Shown piece after piece: positions 22,574-31,767 of a DNA stretch of 64,000 nucleotides (within the stretch, counting starts at the first letter, position 1; each line of letters starts with the position of its first letter). A model generated the notes under the pieces. It saw nothing but the letters and a program-made list of their open reading frames with translations. It made no database searches and was not told the DNA's origin. A program made the translations under genes and the position numbers. The stretch is from Cunninghamia lanceolata (taxonomy: Eukaryota > Streptophyta > Pinopsida > Cupressales > Cupressaceae), in the NCBI GenBank assembly GCA_027924645.1, contig BSBN01000809.1, forward strand, positions 42,314,001 through 42,378,000, written 5' to 3'.

Positions 22574-23101
22574 TTACAATCTATATTCGATAACCTTCAT
22601 ATTGCTCTTCATCAAGAGCATCAAGTCAACATTTGGTTCAATTTCAGCTGAACCACAATCAACTACAATGCCACTCCCACTAGCCGTGTCATATGTAGAA
22701 GTTGCCTCATCAATAGAGATTTTGACAAGCTGTGCAATAGTAGCATCTAAGTCGGCACATTGAGTAGTTAGATCCCAATTCTTTGTCACCCCTTCATTGT
22801 AATCAAGTTTCTTATGCGACAAGAAACACAAGTTGGAGTTCACAAAGACCAAATCCTTAGCTTTTTTTGCACCCAATCGTTGCATTTAACTAAGTGGATA
22901 AAAGAGTATGTACTCCAATTTTGCTCAGCTAAAGAATAACTTGCAACCTGTTGAATTTGCATACAACATTTACAATTAAAAAACATAAATTATAATATAT
23001 AACAGCAAAAGAAAAATGAGGAAGTTACATAAAAAGATGCATACCTGAGATTAAAATTTTATTGCAAGAGGCTATATGTAAATAGAGCCTTGGCCATCTA
23101 T
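22574..23101 (-). pseudogene. hAT transposase remnant, C-terminal dimerisation region
   Basis: Minus-strand sequence at 22885-22970 reads SLAEQNWSTYSFIH. The open frame from 22885 begins MQRLGAKKAKDLVFVNSNLC, the hallmark 'SSS..ERNWS.F..IH..KRNRL....A.DLVFVHSNLRL' end of hAT transposases. An acidic tail of about 80 residues follows without a recognisable domain. The region upstream is interrupted by a MITE at 23110. hAT transposases cut and paste DNA; stops and frameshifts make this copy inactive. Confidence 0.75.
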
Positions 23102-23109
23102 GTACCACC

Positions 23110-23809
23110 CATAGTTCAAAGACTCGGACTCGGAGAGTACTTGTCAAGCCAAAAATTTCCGACTCTGAGAGTACTCGACAACTTAAAAAATACTTAATTT
23201 TTTGAAAAAAACATATTTTTTATGCAAAATACAGCTATAAAATGTACCAAAAGAGTTTGATTGTGGGTCTGGGGGAAATTCCCCCAATGGGGTCAAGGGG
23301 CAGTGCCTCTCACAAGGGTCTAGGGGCAGTGGCCCCAGCAGGGTTGAGGGACAGCGCCCCTCGTGGGGGTCTGGGGGCAATGCCCCCAGCGAGGTCGAGG
23401 GGCAACACCCCTCGTGAGGGTCTGGGGGCAATGCCCCCAGCGAGGTCCAGGGGCAACACCCCTCGTGAGGGTTTGTGGGAAACACCCGTGGACCAAGCCC
23501 AAATGAAGACCTTCAAAACCACATAGACCTTCATGGCACACACCATTTTCATAATTTTTTAAAAGGCAATAAGCAATGCTTATAAAACCAAAAAAACAAA
23601 GTTTTTGGAGTTTTAACCCATGTTTTTTTTTTGCGTTTTTGACATGTTGGTGAGTCAAGTTGTTGGACTCGGCAAGATTTTGCCAAGTCTCAGCTAGTGC
23701 TCACCAAAAACTCGGCGAGTTTTTCAAAAACTTGCCAAAAATACTCGATGAGTAAACCTTGAAAGTACTTGCAAGCAAAAAAACAAAACTCGCGAGTCTT
23801 TGAACTATG
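23110..23809. mobile_element. 700-bp MITE with 8-bp TSD and TIRs (hAT-type)
   Basis: The ends are CATAGTTCAAAGACTCG (left) and CGAGTCTTTGAACTATG (right), a perfect 17-bp inverted repeat. The flanking sequence GTACCACC is duplicated exactly (23102-23109 and 23810-23817), an 8-bp target-site duplication as made by hAT transposases. Sub-terminal regions repeat CTCGG/CGAGT words many times. It codes for no transposase, so it is non-autonomous. It sits inside an older hAT transposase remnant. Confidence 0.9.
23263..23482. repeat. GC-rich ~50-bp minisatellite of hairpin-forming units inside the MITE
   Basis: About four units each contain GGTCTGGGGGCAATGCCCCC followed by AGCGAGGT and GGGGCAACACCCCTCGTGAG. 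Each unit holds two internal palindromes (GGGGGCAATGCCCCC and AGGGGCAACACCCCT) that could fold as hairpins. The unit keeps long open frames on both strands only because of its composition; no protein is proposed. Confidence 0.85.
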
Positions 23810-23817
23810 GTACCACC

Positions 23818-24258
23818 ATTCATGAGTATTTGTCTTGTACTTGTCTCAAAGAGCACAATCATCATGATTCCTTGAAGATATGAAGTGGCTAAACTCACTT
23901 AAGATGACACTCTATATATCTACATCTAGGAATATTCTTTTGAGTGCAATCTTGTACCCAGTAGCAACCTCTTCATCTCTATATGGTGCCATCCTCCTTG
24001 GCAAGGAAAGTATCTCTATGCTATAATATTTTGGAGGATAGAGAAAATGCTAGGAGAGGCAAGGGCATGGTCATCTTGTTCCAACATTCAACAATGATCT
24101 TTTTCACTTTTGAAAAATGCTTCTCTGCATTTATGCTCCTTGACTTCTATTAGGGTCCTTATTTTTTCAACCATGCAGTCTATGCCATCATAAATTTCAT
24201 CCAAACATGGTCGATCTATATTGGCATACCTAATCATACTCATGATGGGCTTAGTGAA
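23818..24258 (-). pseudogene. hAT transposase remnant, middle region
   Basis: Minus-strand codons from 24258 leftward read PIMSMIRYANIDRPCLDEIY, then DGIDCMVEKIRTLIEVKEHK. This matches the hAT transposase segment 'P..RVLRxVDGDxPAMGYIYEAMDRAKEAI'. Further left are pieces with stops (FKSEKDHC, MLEQDD). A solo LTR interrupts the gene at 24259. Confidence 0.7.
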
Positions 24259-27188
24259 TGCAATGTCCCTTTTTTCGGAGTGATCACCTAGTGGAGATGG
24301 CTGGCTTGTTTTTGTTTTCGTAAGCTAAGCCGGAGGGCTCAGGGAATATCCTATTGGGCAAGTTTTCATACTTGACCATTTTTGTAGGGCAAATCAATGA
24401 TGGACTATGACTTGGCATAATTTTGTGGTAATTTTGGTGAAGTCAACACTAGTCAAATAATTTGCCCTAACATGGAGCGACCCATTTGGAGGATGGAAAA
24501 TAGGAGAAGGTGTGGAAATTGCCTATGGAAAATAAGAATAAGTCATGATGGTTCTTATACAGGTGGACGACTTCGTTTGAGGTCAATTTGTTGATATTTC
24601 ATATGCCCAAGTAATTCGCCCTTGGAGAAGGGAAAGATGGAAAAATAATAAAATAAAACAATTGTTGTTTGGATGCCAAAGAGGGACGACCTAAGGAAAC
24701 ACAAAAGATAAATCTTTAATTTGTATTCTGGGTGCCAATCTTGCCTAGAGATGGTCGGCCAAATGTGGAGGGAAAAGATAACAAAAATGAAAGAATTATC
24801 TTGCTTAGGTCGGTCTAGGAGAAGGAGGGAAAATTGTGTATAAATAAGAATTCATTTGAGGCATTTCCATCATCATCATTCATCATATCATTTCTTCATA
24901 TTTGGGCTGCAACTTGTTGCACATCATTCCAAGGATGAAAACCCTTACGAATCTAGGTGAATTGGACAAAAACCTAATTCATCTTTGTGGAGTTTTCATA
25001 ACGGAAGCCTACTAACACTTCATTGGAGATCCACGAAGATTTGTGTAAGATACACCCTTGGATATGTTTTTACTGTGCCAAGTTTCTTTTTTGTTTTCTA
25101 ACTGTTTGAGTTTAGGGTTTCATTGCATGTTTTTTGCATGTGTTGATATTGCATAGATAACATGGAATAAAATGTATATATTGAAAACCCAGAAAAACTA
25201 TAACATATATCAACAGAATAATGAATACCCAGATAGTGATATGCCAAAATATGAACTATAAACACATACCCATGTCGAGTTTTGCAACTTCATACAAATG
25301 TTGAGGACCAGCAATACAAGACTGTAGGAAACACTCCAATCGCCTACAATGAATGTGGGAATGTCAAACAACAATCTGCAATGAGTTAGAGCCTTGGGGC
25401 GACCAAGTCTCAGCCAGAAGAGCCACAAAAGGGCTTCACAAAACCTCTCTAGAAGACCTACGATCAATTGCTGCAGTACGGCCTCTTTGGGACAGTTATC
25501 AGCAAACAAAGTCACTCAACCCCCTTCTAAAACCCTTGATTCTGATCTGCGTAAGTTTGTAAATGTTGGGCGACCAAGCTAGGAAGATGTGCCACCAAGA
25601 ATATGCCCAAACGTCGCCACAAATCCCTCTAAAATCAGTACGGCCAACACTATGCAAGGTACGACCAGAATAGGAAAGGTACGGCCCAACAAATGGAAGC
25701 CAAACAGTCTACAATAACTTGAAATCTGGTTAAATTCACTATCTAGAATGATCTCACAAGTCTGCAATAAAAATACTTCAAAAACTATTCAAAACTTGAT
25801 CAAAATATACCAAATGAAAGCTCAGGTGAAGCTCTGGAATGAAGCCTCCAACTTCCTCTCTTGATGTGATCTTGCACACATGACGAAAGGTGATCTTGCA
25901 GAGGGTTTCATCTCAGCAAGTCAATATCAAACCCTTGAAGCCAAGCTCCAAAGCCAAAGCACGAGAATACCAAAACATGAGAGCAAAATCAATTATCCAA
26001 GCATATGCAAAAATGAGCCTCTTTTTTCCTTTTGTTTCTCTCATGCTTCCAACACCCAAAAGAGGGATTAGAATAATATTTTATTTTATATTTTTATCCC
26101 CTTATAACTCCCATGAGGGCGCCCATCTCCTAGGAGTCCAACTTTAAGTCACAACTTAACTTTATAACATAAAGTTACCTTTTAAAATAAAAGTCACTTA
26201 ACCCCCATAAATAATATAAGTTAAATCTTTAATTTAACTTATACTTCATCAAATAATGCTCTGGAGGCATTGAATCCACTAATCTCGTGGAATGGGACCT
26301 CCGCCTCTGCCCTGCTATAAATAGCAAGGTGCCCTGTCCCAACTTACTATAAGTAGTAAGTCGCCAAATTGACCCACTAAACACTACCATTAGCCTACGG
26401 GAGTCCAATGATAGGCTAATCTCCAACAATCATCTGACTGGGCTAAACGAGGGACATTACAATTTGGAGTAGACTTGCATAAATCAAATTTGAGATCAGC
26501 ATTGAAGTTTCTTCTTGTGGCACTTGAATCATTGGACACTAGGGTTTTAAACCTAGCCTTGGGCGCCAACCTTGGAGTATCATATTCGTGGCATTTTGAG
26601 GCGAATTCATTTGTTAGGGTTCTTGAATCCTAATTTATAGCAGCAGACCTAAACGCCACATTGGAGCAGCATTCTTGGTGATTTATGTTCACATTTCATT
26701 AGCGTTTCATGTCCTAGAATTGGAGCCACTTCCTAGGAGGGCGATTTCACCATTTTGCTACTCATTTTGCCATGTTTCGGTATGTATAAACCTATCATTA
26801 GGTTTTGATTGTAATAGTAAAAATCTATGATAAGCTTTGGCATGTTTGGCCTAGATGTTTGGATGTAATTTGCATATTCAGAATTTTGATTTTGTAACAA
26901 TAGGGTTTCAGTTGAGAAAATCAGACTTGTATTGCCCATTTGTTTGCCCTACATTGTGTAATTCATGGTGTAATTCATGCTTATGATGAATATCAATGTG
27001 TAGTATCATTTGCCATCATTTTTGCCATGATTGGATGTGTTTTATGTTCACTGGAATTAATTGTTTAAGAACAGAAAATTAGATCAGAATTTAGGGTTTC
27101 AGCAGAAAACTATAAGTGCAGAAATTTAGGGCAGAAATCAGAATTAGAAAATCAGACTTTTAGGGCAGACCCTATCTAGGACATTTCA
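24259..27188 (+). mobile_element. Solo LTR in hAT remnant (TSD GTGAA), containing a nested solo LTR
   Basis: It begins TGCAATGTCCCTTT and ends GGACATTTCA, with GTGAA at both flanks (24254-24258 and 27189-27193). It contains another complete solo LTR (25044-26461). Subtracting that leaves about 1.5 kb, a normal length for LTRs in this window. It includes 'tcatcatatcatttcttcat', AT-rich tracts, and the segments 24560-24830 and 26480-27180 with no coding potential. Confidence 0.88.
25044..26461 (-). mobile_element. Nested solo LTR (TSD ATTTG)
   Basis: The plus strand begins TGTAAGATACACCC and ends GAGGGACATTACA. ATTTG is duplicated at 25039-25043 and 26462-26466. Read on the minus strand it is the same family as 17323-18718: TGTAATGTCCC, then 'ttagcc...aggctaatg', 'taagtt...gcgcc', then 'atgaaaccctaaac' near the far end. 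So it is inserted in the opposite orientation to its host LTR. Confidence 0.9.
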
Positions 27189-27425
27189 GTGAACTCAAAA
27201 TATATTCCACACAAGCCCACCACACATCATCTAGGATCAATGCATTGACTATTGGGGCTCTCTTTGTATTTGACTGCCTCCATACACTCCAAAGAGTGTT
27301 GATGACCATGGTGCTAAATGCCTGTCACACTTTCACAAGTCATCTCAAAACGATTGTGTGATGCAAATCGAATCTCAACAACCTAACATGGTGTAAAAAA
27401 TAAAACAAATTACAAATGGGTAAGT
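27189..27425 (-). pseudogene. hAT transposase remnant, N-terminal-side piece
   Basis: Minus-strand codons read NTLWSVWRQSNTKRAPIVNA and LILDDVWWACVEYILSS, matching the hAT transposase pattern 'M..S..W..S...K......V...ILDD.FW..V.YIL' that precedes the PIMSMIRYANID segment. This shows that the solo LTR at 24259-27188 split one gene. Upstream sequence is replaced at about 27440 by plus-strand Gypsy debris. Confidence 0.7.
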
Positions 27426-27439
27426 AAACTTTAGGCTTA

Positions 27440-28261
27440 TGACTTTGACATTAATATGTTAAAGGGAAAAAGAACATAGTAGTAGATGCTTTGTCAAGGA
27501 AATCCAATCTATGTTCTATGACTAATATTTCAACTGATTAGAAAGCTATATCTTAGTGGAATATTCTAAGAATGTCGTTGCTATTGACATCATGGAAGAA
27601 AAATTGCAAGATGGCAGATACTGGGTAGCAGATCAGCTCATACTCTACAAGGATAGAGTATATCTTCTCCCTAAGTAAAAAATGAAAGATAAAATCTTGA
27701 GAGTTGTCTATGATACACCATTGGCAAGACATCCGGGATACTTCAAGACATACAGACAAATTAGGGAGAGGTTCACATGGAAGGAACTTAAGGATGATGT
27801 CCTTAAGCATATTAGAGAGTGCCTAGCCTACCAACAGAATAAGTTAGAGCACACATTTCTAGCAAGCCTCTTGCAGCCCTTACCAATACTAGAAAAAAAA
27901 TAGGAGAGTATTTCTATGGATTTCATCACTAGCCTCCCACAAGTCAAGGTAAGGATTGTGTATTTATTGTAGTTGACAGACTCACTAAATATGCCCATTT
28001 CTTTACTATATCTTCAGAATTTAAGGCACCACAAGTTGCTGATTTGTTTTTCAAAGAGATATTTAGACTCCATGGGTTGCCTAGAAACATAGCGAGTGAT
28101 AGGGACAGCAGGTTCCTTAGTTTGTTTTGGCAAGAGCTCTTCCAGTTAACTAATATAGAATTGACTCCTAGCACAAGTTATCACCTTCAAACAAATGGGC
28201 AAACCAAAATTGTTAACAAATGGATTGAGGGTTATTTGAGAATCTCTATGGCAAGACAGCA
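27440..28261 (+). pseudogene. Gypsy RNase H end and integrase fragment, plus strand
   Basis: Plus-strand frames read LKGKKNIVVDALSRKSNLCS (RNase H end), LVEYSKNVVAIDIMEEKLQD (linker), RHPGYFKTYRQIRERF and HIRECLAYQQNK (integrase zinc finger), SMDFITSLPQVK (core start), then in another frame FFKEIFRLHGLPRNIASDRD, SYHLQTNGQTKIVNKWIEGY and LRISMARQQN. At least two stops and a frameshift near 27950 break it. The sequence stops at 28262, where an LTR begins. Confidence 0.85.
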
Positions 28262-29038
28262 GAATATAATGTCCCCTTTTGAGAACACTAATTTTTTTCC
28301 TAAATTATCAATTTCCAAGCAAACAAAGGTTTAGAGAGTACCTTGGCTTGATTTAGCTCCTGTAAACAAGTTAGAAATCTTAAACATTAGTAAGTCCATA
28401 ACAATGTAATAAACTCAAATAAATCTCACCTTGGGATGATCAACCATGGGGGACCATGGACTAGAGTGACTCGATGGGTGTAATGTCTTCCTAGGTCTTA
28501 GGGTGGATATACCATCCCTCCCTAGTCCTGATGTGGCGCATGCCATTCATATGAGGTGTCCTTGTCCTTATGTGGTGCATGCCATTCATATAAGGTGCCC
28601 TCGATCTAATGTGGTGCACGCCATTCATAATAGATCGCCTCGGCATTGGCACCAATTCCCATAACCAATCCTTCATATGAGCGTTTGACTTATAGAACAA
28701 TAGATAATTTGAAAATGCAATTGAAGATTGACATTTTCCTTTGGCATCCACTTGGCATCAACACAATCAACCAATGAAATAATGAAAATACAATTTAAAT
28801 ATTGCATTTTCCATTTGACCACATCCACTATATTTTGGCTAAATAAATAATATCACTTAGCAACACTTAGCCAAAAACCAATAAAAATATTTAGTTGAGC
28901 CAACGTTATAGATTTCCATCCTCTAACAATCAAGCTCAAACCAAGATCATTCCCTTACCAAATGTATTAGCCTACGGGAATGGTGAATAGGCTGATCATC
29001 AACTCCACATGTGATCACTCCGGAAATGGGGACATGAC
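28262..29038 (-). mobile_element. Short chimeric LTR (3' LTR of Gypsy-2)
   Basis: The left part begins TAATGTCCCCTTTTGAG and resembles the family starting at 58136 and 63494. The right part, from about 28640, matches the right end of the LTR at 42820-44796 ('ttggcaccaattcccataac') and ends AAATGGGGACATGAC. Just beyond it lies a minus-strand polypurine tract (CCCGGGAAGGGAGGACAG, 29036-29054). At about 775 bp it is much shorter than either parent, so it looks like a recombinant or internally deleted LTR. 28515-28640 holds three ~50-bp repeats of 'gcatgccattcatatgaggt'. Confidence 0.65.
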
Positions 29039-29049
29039 TGTCCTCCCTT

Positions 29050-29970
29050 CCCGGGATTGCTTGTCCTCAAGCAATTGAAGATTAGGATGCTTCAAAATTT
29101 GCTCTCCTTCCTATGTAGCATCCTCCAATGGCAAGCCTCTCCATTGCACCAAATACTCTCTAATTGCACTCCCTCATATCAACAATGTTGTCAGGCTCCA
29201 ATATCAACATGCCCTCTTCATCAAGAGGTAGATGATCGGGAGAAGAAACCACATGTCCCAATGCCTTTTTGAGGCATTACACATGAAACACATTATGTAT
29301 CCGGCTCCCTGCTGGAAAAGCAAGCTCATATGCAACCTCGCTAACTCTCCTCACTATCCTGTAGGGACCATAAAACCTTGGCTTGAGTTTTTCTGCAGCA
29401 CTCTTCTTCAAAGCACCCTATTTGTATGGATGTAGGTGCAAAAATACCAAGTCATTCATATCAAATGTCCTCTCAATGCGATGCCTATCCGCATATATCT
29501 TTTGTTGATTCTGTGCCTACTGAATATTATCCTTAAGTATCCTAAGGATGTCCTGTGTATCATGCATCAACTCCTTAGCTCGAGAAGCTCTACTATCATC
29601 AAATGCCAAGTCTACAAAAGAAAGTGCATCATATCCATACAAAGCCCTGAATGGAGACATGCCAATAGACATGTGATAGGTGTTATTATAGCAATACTCA
29701 CCAAGATACAACCACCTAATCCAAGCACGCTGATGTCCCACAACATAATTGGGAAGATATCCCTCAATCCACTTATTCACTATCTCCGTCTGTCCATTTG
29801 TTTGAGGGTAATAGCTAGTGCTCGTTGTCAACTCTGTACCTGCAAGTCGGAATAGCTCACGCCAAAACATGCTGATGAATCTACTATCTCAATCACTGAC
29901 AATGGTCTTTGGAAGGCCATGCAAGCGAAACACTTCTCGAAAGAACAACTTTGCAACTTGCAATGCTGAA
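29050..29970 (-). pseudogene. Integrase (core to C-terminal domain) of Gypsy-2
   Basis: Minus-strand order: LFFREVFRLHGLPKTIVSD at the right; the open frame MFWRELFRLAGTELTTSTSY; then TNGQTEIVNKWIEGYLPNYV with the catalytic Glu; ALYGYDALSFVDLAFDDSRA; RTFDMNDLVFLHLHPYK; EKLKPRFYGPYRIVRRVSEV; and a tail LPLDEEGMLILEPDNIVDMR. Stops occur at about 29516 and 29420. The PPT and 3' LTR follow correctly. Toward the right the gene breaks off at about 29970, where the plus-strand element begins; RT, RNase H and protease are absent. Confidence 0.85.
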
Positions 29971-30016
29971 TAGTAAAATCAAAGTTTTAGCATATATCCA
30001 TAAAGGGATATCAGAG

Positions 30017-30030
30017 TGGTATCAGAGCCA
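30017..30030 (+). other. Primer binding site, initiator tRNA-Met type
   Basis: TGGTATCAGAGCCA is the canonical plant initiator-Met tRNA PBS. It lies three bases after the end of the LTR stub (GGGATATCA, 30013) and is followed by 'tgatcttgctagcctaaggg', which also follows the PBS of the minus-strand element near 42780. It fixes plus orientation for the 29974-33811 element. Confidence 0.88.
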
Positions 30031-30092
30031 TGATCTTGCTAGCCTAAGGGTCATCAATCAACATTTGTTTCAGTCATAAAACATGGGTCATC

Positions 30093-30595
30093 ATGGTTAG
30101 AATCAAAGATGGTAGATTGCTACCTACCTTTCTTCCTCCTTCACCAACAAAGGAAAGGGTTTCAAATAAGAAGAGTTCAAAGAGCCAGACTCATAGTTCA
30201 CAGCAATATGAAGATTCAAGGAAGCCTAAGTATTCTAGAGATTCAACAAGATCAACAGGTACAAGTTCAAGTTCATCTACGAAGGTTAATGATAGAGTTA
30301 GACAAGAGATCATGAAGGGTATGAATGATCTCATAGAGTTTGCTCAACAACAACAACAAAATATACAACAAATGTCAACTAGTTTAATATCAACATCATG
30401 TCATATGCACAACAAGAAAAAGAAAAGAAGAATAAAAGAAACTCATTTGAAGTATCTACAAGTGAAGTTGTCAAAAGTCTCCATGAGGAATTTGAGAAGC
30501 ATGAGGGAAAAGAGATAGAATCACTTGAGGCTTCAACAAAAGAACATGAGTATGGTATTGGCATGAGTAATCCTAATGAAGACAAATGCAAATGA
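30093..30595 (+). CDS. Unknown protein of the non-autonomous element, N-terminal part (two frames)
   Basis: The first frame opens 63 bases after the PBS and reads VRIKDGRLLPTFLPPSPTKE. A Ser/Lys-rich stretch (KKSSKSQTHSS, STGTSSSSSTK) and a Gln-rich helix-like segment (FAQQQQQNIQQM) follow. Past about 30400 the plausible continuation is in the next frame (YAQQEKEKKNKRNSFEVSTS, then SLHEEFEKHEGKEIESLEAS), a charged coiled-coil-like region, and the long frame at 30576 follows. Two compensating frame changes therefore separate pieces of what may once have been one gene. No retroviral motif is visible and I do not recognise the protein. Confidence 0.5.
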
Positions 30596-31712
30596 TGATA
30601 TTGATTCCTTGATTGATATCAATGCTTCTACAAGTGAGATGGACAATTCCAATGATGGCACACTTTCTATACATGAAGAAGGTATAAAGGTGGTTGATTT
30701 TGAGATGGGTAATTGTGAAGATACTATACAATGGCATGATGTCATTACTGATTTGTTTGAGGACAGCAGCATTATGTCTCATCATTCTCATGAGATAGCA
30801 TCCTTTGATCATGGAGAGGTCAATAATATGATATCACCCATTGATGGTAGCCCTACACCAAGTGATAGACATGAAGATATCAATCATAAGAGGACTGATT
30901 TTGTATACTTTTGCACAGAGGAGGTAAAGAGGTCCGAAAAGATGAATGAAGAATGGATGCAAAGAGCCAAAGAGGCTAAATTAGTGGCTGCCAATGCAAG
31001 ACAACATCTTCAAGAAGTCAAAGCAAAGGTCAATCTCATCAACATAGCAAGACAAGAAAAGATAGATTACATTAGAATTCATTTTATTCAAAGAGAAGAT
31101 GCACATTGTTCCAATGATGGAGATGATGAGGTTAATAAGACTTGTCATTTGGAAGAAATTCCAAACATGAAGAAACAAGTCATTGATGATATGCAAGTAT
31201 GTGACAATGAAGATGAAGGTAAATCAGATTTGCATGATACATTGGTTTCCATTGAAGAGGATCAGCCTACTCTTGAGGTGACACAACATCATTTTCATGA
31301 TGCCCTCTTATTGGAGCATGTGGATGGTTTAATGGTTTATTCTCCATGGTTTGATGATTATTCTTCATTGCTGGGCATTGAATTTTGTGATTTCAGTTTA
31401 GATGTAGTAGTGTTTGGGATACTTTGGCATGGTAGAAATCATTACATTCATGTTGGGATATGGTCTAATGATAGTCTACTATCTTCTTGCATGATGAATG
31501 GCACTTCCTACATCATTTTGGATGATGTTTTCAGTGTGCATGACGCTGTTATCTTTTATGACAGTGAGGTAACAGAGATGGATTCATGTGTTTTTGTATC
31601 ATTGTGCGATAGTGGAAGCGGTCCCAGGATCTTCTACACCAGTAGCTTGGAGGTGATGTGTTTGATCATGATTGAGGAGCCTCGATTGATTTGGGATCCA
31701 AGGATTGTTTAG
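30576..31712 (+). CDS. Unknown 378-residue acidic protein of the non-autonomous element
   Basis: This is the longest intact frame inside a mobile element here that is not gag or pol. The first third is very acidic and Ser/Asp-rich (DDIDSLIDINAST, SPIDGSPTPSDRHED). Residues about 105-165 form a charged helical stretch (VKRSEKMNEEWMQRAKEAKL, then NARQHLQEVKAKVNL). Residues about 225-378 look like a compact domain with alternating hydrophobics and acidic pairs (YSPWFDDYSSLLGIEFCDF, DVVVFGILWHGRNHYIHVGI, YIILDDVFSVHDAVIFYD), ending near RLIWDPRIV, 38 bases before the PPT. No zinc knuckle, DTG, FxDD or DDE pattern is present, and function is unknown. Confidence 0.6.
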   Translation: MKTNANDDIDSLIDINASTSEMDNSNDGTLSIHEEGIKVVDFEMGNCEDTIQWHDVITDLFEDSSIMSHHSHEIASFDHGEVNNMISPIDGSPTPSDRHEDINHKRTDFVYFCTEEVKRSEKMNEEWMQRAKEAKLVAANARQHLQEVKAKVNLINIARQEKIDYIRIHFIQREDAHCSNDGDDEVNKTCHLEEIPNMKKQVIDDMQVCDNEDEGKSDLHDTLVSIEEDQPTLEVTQHHFHDALLLEHVDGLMVYSPWFDDYSSLLGIEFCDFSLDVVVFGILWHGRNHYIHVGIWSNDSLLSSCMMNGTSYIILDDVFSVHDAVIFYDSEVTEMDSCVFVSLCDSGSGPRIFYTSSLEVMCLIMIEEPRLIWDPRIV

Positions 31713-31750
31713 GTGTAAATTTTCTTCCCATTGCTTGGGGACAAGCAATG

Positions 31751-31767
31751 TCGGGACGGGAGGGTTG
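31751..31767 (+). other. Polypurine tract of the non-autonomous element
   Basis: TCGGGACGGGAGGGTTG lies immediately before the 3' LTR start TGATGTCCCC and follows 'cttggggacaagcaatg', the sequence found before 3' LTRs of Gypsy elements elsewhere in the window. It would prime plus-strand DNA synthesis. Confidence 0.8.

Noticed and set aside
23183..23658. Pro/Gly-rich ORFs in four overlapping frames inside the MITE
   Set aside because: All frames of the GC-rich minisatellite stay open; this is a repeat artefact.
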